A stretch of DNA of 64,000 nt from Pseudomonadales bacterium (GTDB taxonomy: Bacteria; Pseudomonadota; Gammaproteobacteria; Pseudomonadales; Pseudohongiellaceae). Each line of letters starts with the position of its first letter. Positions within the stretch are counted from its first letter, which is position 1. Under the pieces are notes generated by a model. It had not been told where the DNA came from, made no database searches, and saw only the letters and a program-made list of their open reading frames with translations. Positions 47,352-55,883 of the stretch are shown here, piece by piece. The DNA is taken from NCBI GenBank assembly GCA_028281635.1, contig JANQJM010000157.1, positions 1-64,000 on the forward strand, written 5' to 3'. Position numbers and translations under genes: made by a program.

Positions 47352-47905
47352 GGCTTTGCTGCTCCTAATCCAGTGGTCAGCGAACGCCAGGCAAGATCCG
47401 CTGCCTGCTGTGCTGTGGTTTCACCTTGCTTAACGCTCTCCCAACCCGCGTACAATAAAGCGTTGTAAACATGCGTGATCCAATCAGAGGAAACCGACGC
47501 ATCAAACAACCCTTCTGTCTTGGCGGCTTCGACCATTTCACGGGTGGCATCATCGGCTTGCCGGAACTGCTCGGCAATCTCCGCATCGTTTTCGATTGGA
47601 TGCTGAGTGATAAATCCATGACGATCGCCTAGGGGAATAAGTGCCGCCAGCGACAAGCGCAAGACTTCCGTTGCACTCTGCGCATTGGCACAGGCTGACT
47701 CGACCGCTTCATCCATTTCGTCGATAGCCACCAGCGCCAGCGTTCTGATCAGATCATCACGGCTGGAAAAATGCCTGTGCAGGGTGGCGCGCCCTACTCC
47801 AGCCTGGGCGGCCACTTCCGCCAGCGAGGCACTGGCATCGCGACTAAACAGCACGAAGGCCGCTTCCAGAATGGAGTCTTTGCTACTGAGTCTGACTGGC
47901 TGCAT
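47348..47905 (-). CDS. TetR-family regulator
   Basis: SILEAAFVLFSRDASASLAEVAAQAGVGRATLHRHFSSRDDLIRTL; overlaps the desaturase gene. Confidence 0.88.
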   Translation of the reverse strand: MQPVRLSSKDSILEAAFVLFSRDASASLAEVAAQAGVGRATLHRHFSSRDDLIRTLALVAIDEMDEAVESACANAQSATEVLRLSLAALIPLGDRHGFITQHPIENDAEIAEQFRQADDATREMVEAAKTEGLFDASVSSDWITHVYNALLYAGWESVKQGETTAQQAADLAWRSLTTGLGAAKP

Positions 47906-48048
47906 GATGAGACAATAATGTCTCATATGGGACACACATGTCAAGCATTGGTTAAGAGTGGGCTGTATGCCCCGGAATATGGGAAGGGCTGTACTTTTAC
48001 CGGGACCCTGTTTTAATACAGAAACCACCTTTTTTACCGGTTTCCGTC

Positions 48049-48834
48049 ATGAAGCGAGCTCAATCATTAATAAAAGTACTCCCGTGCTTAGCAATCTTTC
48101 TTGGTTTATGGCTTGGCTCCTCAGTCTCAGCCCAGGATCTGGAAAACGGCGAAACCCTGTACCGCACGCTATGTGCACGTTGCCATGGCATGTTGGGTGA
48201 AGGCGGCGAAGGCCCGAGTCTGAAACGAGCCCGGTTGATTCATGCGCCGGACGATCAGGCCCTGGTTTCCGTCATCGTCGGTGGGATTCCGGGCACTGGG
48301 ATGCCCGGTTCACGACAATTGCGCGGCGAAGACGGGCCGGATGTGGCTGCTTACGTGCGCAGCCTTGGACAACTGCCCCCGGAACAAATGCCCGGCGATC
48401 CTGCGGCCGGGGAAGTGATCTATAACACCACCGGCAACTGCGCCAGCTGCCATATCCTCAATGGTGAAGGTACAGGTATTGGACCGGAGTTAAGCAATGT
48501 CGGTCAGCGTCGCAATCTCGAATACCTGCGGCGCTCAGTCACCAATCCAGAAGCAGACCAACCAAAACTGGTAGATCGTTTTCGCGGATCACTTAACGCG
48601 TTCCTGACTGTGCGCATCGTTTCAGAGTACGGCACTTACGAAGGTATGCGCGTGAACGAAGACGCCTTCACCGTGCAGATGCGCGACATTGCTGGCAATT
48701 ACTATTCGTTTGAGAAGGGCGACCTTATCAGTTATGAGAAAGCCCTCGGTCATTCCTTCATGCCCGGTTATAGCGCCATGCTCACAGAGCGACAGATCGA
48801 TGATGTGGTTTCTTATTTAATGAGTTTGCGCTAA
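48049..48834 (+). CDS. Di-heme c-type cytochrome
   Basis: Two CxxCH motifs (CARCHG, CASCHI); signal peptide. Confidence 0.92.
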   Translation: MKRAQSLIKVLPCLAIFLGLWLGSSVSAQDLENGETLYRTLCARCHGMLGEGGEGPSLKRARLIHAPDDQALVSVIVGGIPGTGMPGSRQLRGEDGPDVAAYVRSLGQLPPEQMPGDPAAGEVIYNTTGNCASCHILNGEGTGIGPELSNVGQRRNLEYLRRSVTNPEADQPKLVDRFRGSLNAFLTVRIVSEYGTYEGMRVNEDAFTVQMRDIAGNYYSFEKGDLISYEKALGHSFMPGYSAMLTERQIDDVVSYLMSLR

Positions 48835-48843
48835 CGGAGAAGT

Positions 48844-50454
48844 TTGATGAAAGGGAAAACTATTACGGCGCTGGCGCTTTTATTTTTTACTGCAAACAGT
48901 ATTGCGGACGTCCCCTACTCTGCCTTGTTGGCCGATGAAGCCAACGGCGAAGACTGGCTGTCCTATTCCGGTGGTTACAAATCCGAGCGCTTCTCGCCGC
49001 TGAGCCAAATCAACACGAACAATGTTGATCAGTTAAAAGTTATCTGGGCTTACCAGATGCAGCCCACTGGCATCAGCGGTGCGGCCTTACAGGAATCCAC
49101 ACCGTTAGTGCACGACGGCATAATGTACTTAACGGAATCACCCAGCAGCGTGTCGGCACTTGATGCGCGCAGCGGACGTTTGCTCTGGCACTTCGTGCCG
49201 GACATTACTAATGATGTACTCAACATCGGTTTTCCTCGCATCAATCGTGGCGCCGCGCTGTTGGATGACAAAGTCTATGTGGCTACCCTGGATGGCAGAC
49301 TATTTGCCCTCGATGCCGGAACTGGCGCAGTGCGTTGGGAATCTTTCGTGGCTGACAATGCGCTGGGTTTTTCCTTAACACTGGCACCTCTGGCCCTGAA
49401 TGGAAAAATTATCGTGGGTGTGAGCGGGGCGGAAGCCGGTGTGCGCGCCTTCGTAGACGCCTATGATGCAGAAACCGGTGAGCGACTCTGGCGTACCTTT
49501 ACAGTTCCCGCACCCGGGGAACCGGGCAGTGAAACCTGGCAAGGCGATGACTGGGAAACTGGCGGCGGTTCGACCTGGTTCACCGGTTCTTACGATCCCG
49601 ATCTGGATTTGTTGTACTGGACTACCGGTAACCCGGCACCGGACTGGAATGGCGATCTGCGTCCTGGTGACAATTTATTTACTTGCGCGGTACTCGCGTT
49701 GGACCCCGATAGCGGCGAGATGCGCTGGCATTTTCAATTCACACCACACGATACCCACGACTGGGATGCCAATCAGATTCCTGTATTAGTGGACGGTGAA
49801 TTCGAAGGCGAAGACCGTAAGCTGTTAGCACTGGCCAATCGCAATGCCTTCTACTATTTATTAGATCGGGAAACCGGTGAGTTTTTATTAGGTGAAGAAT
49901 ACTCCTATCAGACCTGGGCAGAAGGCATCGATGAGAATGGTCGTCCTATCGTAATTCCCAACACCGAACCAACTCGTGAAGGCAATCTGGTATGGCCCAG
50001 TTTACAGGGTGCCACTAATTGGTTTTCACCTTCTTACAATCCCAACACCGAACAACTCTTCGTGCCCAACCGACGCATGGGAGCTATCTACTTCAAGGCG
50101 GATGTAGAGTATGAGCCCGGTATGCCTTTTCTTGGCGGTGGTGAACAACCACTGGATGGCGATGACGCGTCCGGCGCCATTCTTGCTCTGGATGTGATGA
50201 CCGGTGAACAGCAATGGGAATTCGAACTGCAGACGCCGCTGTGGTCCGGGGTCATGGCAACGGCCGGAGGTTTAGTGTTTGGCTCCAGCAATGAAGGCAA
50301 TTTCTTTGCGCTGGATGCGCAAGACGGTGACCCCCTGTGGTTTTTTAATACTGGAGCGCATATTCGAACTAACCCCATGGGCTTCGCCGTGGACGGCAAT
50401 CAACGAGTCGCCATCATCGGTGGTCAAACTATGTTCGTGTTCGGTTTGGAGTAA
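48844..50454 (+). CDS. PQQ-dependent dehydrogenase
   Basis: DGRLFALDAGTGAVRWE, TTGNPAPDWNGDLRPGDNLFTCAVLALDPDSGEMRWHFQFTPHDTHDWDA. Confidence 0.9.
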   Translation: MMKGKTITALALLFFTANSIADVPYSALLADEANGEDWLSYSGGYKSERFSPLSQINTNNVDQLKVIWAYQMQPTGISGAALQESTPLVHDGIMYLTESPSSVSALDARSGRLLWHFVPDITNDVLNIGFPRINRGAALLDDKVYVATLDGRLFALDAGTGAVRWESFVADNALGFSLTLAPLALNGKIIVGVSGAEAGVRAFVDAYDAETGERLWRTFTVPAPGEPGSETWQGDDWETGGGSTWFTGSYDPDLDLLYWTTGNPAPDWNGDLRPGDNLFTCAVLALDPDSGEMRWHFQFTPHDTHDWDANQIPVLVDGEFEGEDRKLLALANRNAFYYLLDRETGEFLLGEEYSYQTWAEGIDENGRPIVIPNTEPTREGNLVWPSLQGATNWFSPSYNPNTEQLFVPNRRMGAIYFKADVEYEPGMPFLGGGEQPLDGDDASGAILALDVMTGEQQWEFELQTPLWSGVMATAGGLVFGSSNEGNFFALDAQDGDPLWFFNTGAHIRTNPMGFAVDGNQRVAIIGGQTMFVFGLE

Positions 50455-50478
50455 TTCCTTAGTCAGATATCGAGACAG

Positions 50479-52494
50479 ATGATCACTATAAAAACTAAGT
50501 CCGCTTCTCACCCAACTTCATTTGCCCCTGGCCTTGTCACCTCCTTACTGTTGCTTTCTGTCAGCGCAACGGCACAGCAGCAAGCCGCGGGTGACTGGCC
50601 CTATTTCGGCGGCGACAATTCCTTCAACCGATACTCAGCCCTCGATCAAATCAATGCATCAAACGTAGATGAGCTGAAAGTCGTCTGGCGCCGCGATGCC
50701 ACTGCCGCTGACTTACGAGAACAATACGACGGACTGCAACACAACAAGAACCTGCGTGCGACTCCGGTCATGATCGATGGCGTGCTGTATGCTCAAAATG
50801 CATTCGGTTTGGTAGAGGCCTTTGATCCGGCAACCGGTGAAACGATCTGGACTCAGCAGCCTTACGAAGACAGTCTATTGGAAGCTGCCGGCATCAGTTC
50901 TCGCGGAATTGCGCACTGGGACCAGGGGTTGGATCAACGATTGCTGTCAGTACGTGGGCAATACCTTTATGCACTGAATCCACAAACCGGGGAAACCTTT
51001 CCTGACTTTGGCCGCGAAGAACCAGGAAGAGTGAAGCTGTCGTCCAACGAAAGTGATTCAAATAATTTCGCACTCACCACCTCGCCACTGGTAATCGGAA
51101 ACGTGGCAGTGCTCGGTGGATTTCTAAACGGTGCCGGTGACGGTGGCACGCGCAAGGAAGCGGCACCGGAGAACATTCGGGGTTTCGACGTGCGCACCGG
51201 CGAGCAGGTGTGGGAGTTCAATGTGGTTCCCCGTCCCGGTGAGTTTGGCTATGACACCTGGGGCGATGGCTCTGCTGAATACTCGGGCGACCTCGGTTCC
51301 TGGTGCTGTCTCTCTGCCGATTCCGAATTGGGAATCGTCTATGTACCTTTAGGCGCGCCTACTTCTGCTTATTATGGTGGTCATCGGCCCGGCGACAACT
51401 TGTTTGCCAATAGTCTGGTTGCTTTGGATGCGGAAACCGGCGAGCGTGTCTGGCACTTTCAGATGATTCATCATGACCTTTGGGAATACGACAATTCCAG
51501 TCCACCTATCCTGGGTGATATCACAGTGGAAGGCGAAACCATCAAGGCAGTGATGCAGGCAAACAAGAACGGTTTCGTTTATGTGTTTGATCGCGCCACA
51601 GGTGAACCGGTTTGGCCGATTATCGAAACCCCCGTACCGCAATCGACTGTAGCAGGCGAGTCCACCTCAGCGACTCAACCTATACCCAGCAAACCACCTG
51701 CATTTGATCGGCAAGGGATCAGCGAAGATGACTTAATCGACTTCACGCCCGAGCTGCGCAGGCAAGCTCTGGAACTGCTTGCAAACTTCACTCTTGGTCC
51801 GCTTTATACGCCGCCTTCTCCCTGGTCGGAGGAAGGCAACCAGGGAACCATTACTGTTCCCGATGCCTGGGGCACTGGCAATTGGAACACCGGTGCCTTC
51901 GATCCCGAGACCGGCATGTACTATGCCGTGTCATACACCAATCCGGGAAATCTCGGCATCGCGCCAACTACAACCAATGGCGCTACCATGACTCACTCTA
52001 TCGCCCTTGGCTCTCCCGATGCACCAGACATTCAGGGCATACCCCTGGTTAAACCACCTTACGGTCGCATTACCGCTCTGAATATGAACAGCGGCGAATT
52101 GGTATGGACAGTGGCCAATGGCGATGGGCCTCGAGATCATCCCTTACTGCGGGAACTGAACCTACCACCGCTTGGCACTCCTAATCGTCCTGCACCTTTA
52201 CTCACCAGGACTTTGTTGTTTGTCGGTGAAGGTAGCGATGCTGTCATCGGTACCGTTCCCGGCGGCGGTGGAGCCTACGATGATGATGATAGTGGCTTCG
52301 ATGAATCCTGGCGCTGGGGAACTGCGTTTCGTGCCTACGATAAAGCAACTGGCAGCACCGTCTGGGAAACGGATTTACCTGCCGGCACTACCGGCGCCCC
52401 CATGACTTACATGCACGAAGGCAAACAGTTTATCGTGGTGCCAGTTTCATCTCGTGGAGCAGAGCCGGAATGGGTGGCATTGGCTCTACCTTGA
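50479..52494 (+). CDS. PQQ-binding-like beta-propeller (glucose/quinate dehydrogenase-like) protein
   Basis: YFGGDNSFNRYSALDQINASNVDELKVVWRR; GGHRPGDNLFANSLVALDAETGERVWHFQMIHHDLWEYD. Confidence 0.88.
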   Translation: MITIKTKSASHPTSFAPGLVTSLLLLSVSATAQQQAAGDWPYFGGDNSFNRYSALDQINASNVDELKVVWRRDATAADLREQYDGLQHNKNLRATPVMIDGVLYAQNAFGLVEAFDPATGETIWTQQPYEDSLLEAAGISSRGIAHWDQGLDQRLLSVRGQYLYALNPQTGETFPDFGREEPGRVKLSSNESDSNNFALTTSPLVIGNVAVLGGFLNGAGDGGTRKEAAPENIRGFDVRTGEQVWEFNVVPRPGEFGYDTWGDGSAEYSGDLGSWCCLSADSELGIVYVPLGAPTSAYYGGHRPGDNLFANSLVALDAETGERVWHFQMIHHDLWEYDNSSPPILGDITVEGETIKAVMQANKNGFVYVFDRATGEPVWPIIETPVPQSTVAGESTSATQPIPSKPPAFDRQGISEDDLIDFTPELRRQALELLANFTLGPLYTPPSPWSEEGNQGTITVPDAWGTGNWNTGAFDPETGMYYAVSYTNPGNLGIAPTTTNGATMTHSIALGSPDAPDIQGIPLVKPPYGRITALNMNSGELVWTVANGDGPRDHPLLRELNLPPLGTPNRPAPLLTRTLLFVGEGSDAVIGTVPGGGGAYDDDDSGFDESWRWGTAFRAYDKATGSTVWETDLPAGTTGAPMTYMHEGKQFIVVPVSSRGAEPEWVALALP

Positions 52495-52581
52495 GTGCCC
52501 ATCAGCGGGCCGGATTTCCACCCTGGCATTGATTATCAACTGTGACCGGGCGCTTGATCTCACTCGAAGTTCCCATCGTAG

Positions 52582-53601
52582 TTGGAAATACTTATGGGAC
52601 AAATCACTTCTCTCTTCGCACATAAAGTAGTCGGCGTTGCTGAAGACTCGATCAACGGCTCTTCGCTGCTTGCATCCATAGGCATCGATCCTACCGCCCC
52701 TGTCGACCCGTCGATCATGGTCAGCGACAGTGACTACTATAGATTCCTGGAAAATGTCGCCAGCGCAGAGCAGTCCGGTCACACCCTTGGTCTGCGCGCT
52801 GGCAATTCCATGCGCTGCGATGACTACGGCGCCTTTGGTTTGGCCTGGAAAACTGCATCTAATCTGCGAGGATCTTTTACCAGAGCGGAACGATACTGGC
52901 GTGTGATGACCAGTGTTTCGGTTTACACCATCGAGTCAACGGACGATGGCTCGTTTGCTCATCTGCATCGCGAAGGAAAACGGGATCTGGGAATGCGACT
53001 CTCTAATGAAGCAACGGTCGCCAGTATGTTTACTATCAGCCGCGAAGTTGCGACAAAGCCAGTACAACTGCGTGGCGTATTTTTCAAACATGCTGCGCCC
53101 GGGATTGTGGCGGATCATGAGGCATTCTTTGGATGCGAGGTGCATTTTAATGCCGATCGCGACGCGTTGTTGATAGCAAACGAATCCATGCGAGCTCCCA
53201 ACAAATTCGGCGATGTGGCAATTACCCAGTTTTTTGAAACTCATCTCGAAGCGGAAGTAACCCAATTCGAAGATGACAATGCGCTGGATAAACAAGTGAA
53301 GACGCAGATATCGCGGGCGCTCAGTGAAGGTGTTCCAAATATAAGTGATATCGCCAGCGAGCTGGCCATGAGCGGTCGCACTCTGCAGCGCAAGCTCTCG
53401 GACCAGGGTCATTCTTACCAATCACTGGTGGATGATGCCCGCAGGGAACTTGCGGAACAGCTACTAAAGCAAAGCCAACATTCCCTTGCTAACATCGCCT
53501 TCCTCACCGGATTCTCGGAACAGAGTTCATTCAATCGGGCCTTCAAGCGCTGGGCTGGTCAGACTCCACGCTCCTACCGCCTCGCCGCTCAATCCAGGTA
53601 A
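52582..53601 (+). CDS. AraC-family transcriptional regulator
   Basis: ISDIASELAMSGRTLQRKLSDQGHSYQSLVDDARRELAEQLL...IAFLTGFSEQSSFNRAFKRWAGQTPRSYR. Confidence 0.94.
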   Translation: MEILMGQITSLFAHKVVGVAEDSINGSSLLASIGIDPTAPVDPSIMVSDSDYYRFLENVASAEQSGHTLGLRAGNSMRCDDYGAFGLAWKTASNLRGSFTRAERYWRVMTSVSVYTIESTDDGSFAHLHREGKRDLGMRLSNEATVASMFTISREVATKPVQLRGVFFKHAAPGIVADHEAFFGCEVHFNADRDALLIANESMRAPNKFGDVAITQFFETHLEAEVTQFEDDNALDKQVKTQISRALSEGVPNISDIASELAMSGRTLQRKLSDQGHSYQSLVDDARRELAEQLLKQSQHSLANIAFLTGFSEQSSFNRAFKRWAGQTPRSYRLAAQSR

Positions 53602-53723
53602 GCTCTGCAAAAAATGGCAGCTTCGGCCAAAAACTTGGCACTAGCTGTCAATAGCACTATCCCCTGAATCTTTACTATTTCTCCTGACTTCATTAAACGC
53701 TGGAAACAATTCAGGAGAAAATC

Positions 53724-54563
53724 ATGAGTAATACTGATCGAAAGTACACTTTGGTCACTGGTGGCACTGGCAAGACCGGTCGCCGCATTGTGGAAAATCT
53801 GCAAAGCATGGGGGTGCCAACTCGAGTCGGTTCGAGGTCCTCCACACCTTCCTTTGACTGGAACAACGATTCCAATTGGGATGAATGCCTGGAAAACGTA
53901 GAAGCTGTTTACATCAGCTACGCGCCTGACCTGGCCATGCCCGGTGCTACTGACACCATTCAAGCCTTTGTGGACCGTGCAGTGGTAAGCGGGGTTAAGC
54001 GATTAGTGGTGTTGTCAGGCAGAGGCGAAGAAGAAGCCCAGGCCTGCGAACAAATCGTTATCAATAGTGGCCTCGAATGGACAGTGGTCCGGGCGAGCTG
54101 GTTCTTTCAGAATTTTTCTGAAGGCGCATTCATCGACATGGTGCTGGCTGGCCAGATCACGGTTCCCGCAGGCGACATACAGGAGCCCTTTGTCGATGTA
54201 GATGACATCTCTGAAGTGGCAACCGTCGCGCTCACTCAAGATGGACACAATGGCCAGATCTATGAACTGACGGGCCCACGTTTGATGAGCTTTGCAGATA
54301 TCGCGGCTGACCTTTCCGCCGCCACTGGTCGCGAGATCTCTTACATTTCTGTGCCACACGATGCATTCGTCAATGAAGTTAAAGAATCCGGCGCACCTCA
54401 GGATGTGGTCTGGATGCTGGACTATCTGTTCGCAACCGTGTTGGACGGCCGCAATTCGTCTCTCACCGATGGCGTGCACCGTGCACTGGGTCGTGAGCCA
54501 AAAGACTTCCGTGACTATGCCAATGAAGTCGCCAGGTCAGGGGCATGGAAGGTAGCGGCATGA
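53724..54563 (+). CDS. NmrA-like NAD(P)-binding protein
   Basis: TLVTGGTGKTGRRIVENLQSMG; Rossmann pattern. Confidence 0.88.
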   Translation: MSNTDRKYTLVTGGTGKTGRRIVENLQSMGVPTRVGSRSSTPSFDWNNDSNWDECLENVEAVYISYAPDLAMPGATDTIQAFVDRAVVSGVKRLVVLSGRGEEEAQACEQIVINSGLEWTVVRASWFFQNFSEGAFIDMVLAGQITVPAGDIQEPFVDVDDISEVATVALTQDGHNGQIYELTGPRLMSFADIAADLSAATGREISYISVPHDAFVNEVKESGAPQDVVWMLDYLFATVLDGRNSSLTDGVHRALGREPKDFRDYANEVARSGAWKVAA

Positions 54564-54964
54564 AAAAGCTGACTGTTTCTCTACTTCAACTAAACGGCTG
54601 GGTCGCTGTGCTGATAGGCAGCTTCATTGTGATCGATCCAGTAAGTATGCTCAGTAACTACGGTTTACCGTCCGACCTCTCGACGGGACTGATGTCCGAG
54701 CTACGTGCACCAGGAGGATTGTTGATCGCGAGTGGCTTACTCATCATCCGCTACTCGCTAAACAGCAGGCTCTATGATCAGGGATTACTAATCTCAGTGT
54801 TGGTATACGGGAGTTATGGCTCAGTAAGACTCATTAGTATGCTGGCTGATGGCATTCCACCAATGGAGATACTGACTGCGACTGCTATTGAGTTGCTGCT
54901 GTTTGGGCTGTCACTCATAGCGATACTCAAACCAGGAGCAATTCGCTGGCCGGAAACTGCTTAG
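54560..54964 (+). CDS. DUF4345-like small membrane protein
   Basis: Four hydrophobic segments; ATGA coupling to the NmrA-like gene. Confidence 0.6.
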   Translation: MKKLTVSLLQLNGWVAVLIGSFIVIDPVSMLSNYGLPSDLSTGLMSELRAPGGLLIASGLLIIRYSLNSRLYDQGLLISVLVYGSYGSVRLISMLADGIPPMEILTATAIELLLFGLSLIAILKPGAIRWPETA

Positions 54965-55038
54965 CCAGACACTGAAACCAAAAGGCCGCAGAGAACGCAC
55001 TGTTTCTCTGCGACCTTGTTTGTTCATCACCGATTTCC

Positions 55039-55707
55039 TTAATCGATCGCGAAGCAGTAAAACAATCCCGCTCCACCAACCTGCACCAAATCAGCCTGAG
55101 TACAGCCGGGTGTGCCATGGGATGAATTCCAGGGAGAACCGGGTGTGGTGAAGGAATAACGATCGGCATGACCGACACGCGCACTGCCTTCGTCATTGCT
55201 CGTCCAGTTACTGCAAGTCTGATCAGTTCCTGAAGGCATGGCAGTGCCATCGATCTGCGAACCTGTTAATACATCGTGCTCCGTAAAGTCAGGATCACCA
55301 TCAATTCGCGACGCGATCTGATTGCCATTCTCATCCAACATATGAGTCCAGTTGAAATTGGAATTATCGTAGTGAAGACTCGCTACACTAGTGGCCATAA
55401 TCAGCCCATTAGCATTGGCCCAGGGTCCCTCACCAATCCGGTCTCGGGCATCAACACCATTGGGGCCTTGGGTACTAAGGTAAGCGCGCCAGGTTCTGTG
55501 ACCCATACCCACATTACTTGCTAATTGCTGGCAATGGGCGTCGGCACCTTCCAGTCCACCCAGGTTTCCTCCGTCTCCTATACCAACACTGGTTATAAAC
55601 ACGCCCATCTCAGGGGTCTCGTCGTCATCCTGAGCAACGATTGTGAAAGTCGATAGTGCTACTCCGACTGCGGTAGACACGGCCAAAAGAATATTTTTGT
55701 TCTGCAT
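55039..55707 (-). CDS. Secreted Cys-containing protein of unknown function
   Basis: Signal peptide; GLEGADAHCQQLASNVGMGHRTWRAYLSTQG...DARDRIGEGPW; QTCSNWTSNDEG. Confidence 0.65.
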   Translation of the reverse strand: MQNKNILLAVSTAVGVALSTFTIVAQDDDETPEMGVFITSVGIGDGGNLGGLEGADAHCQQLASNVGMGHRTWRAYLSTQGPNGVDARDRIGEGPWANANGLIMATSVASLHYDNSNFNWTHMLDENGNQIASRIDGDPDFTEHDVLTGSQIDGTAMPSGTDQTCSNWTSNDEGSARVGHADRYSFTTPGSPWNSSHGTPGCTQADLVQVGGAGLFYCFAID

Positions 55708-55815
55708 CTTATCACTCCTACTTTCTTCTTCGGTTTCGATGCTAAGTCAGCGCATCTGGAGAGTAAATAGATGTAGATCAGGATTGAAGATAAACCAGGA
55801 ATCGTTGGCAAAAAA

Positions 55816-55837
55816 AAGGGCAACACTTGTTGCCCTT
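55816..55837 (-). terminator. Terminator after the TonB-receptor gene (minus strand)
   Basis: AAGGGCAAC-ACTT-GTTGCCCTT hairpin with A-run on plus strand (T-run on minus). Confidence 0.75.
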
Positions 55838-55883
55838 CAAATTTCTCAATTGAGAAATTGTTACAGTATAGTATTACATCTGC

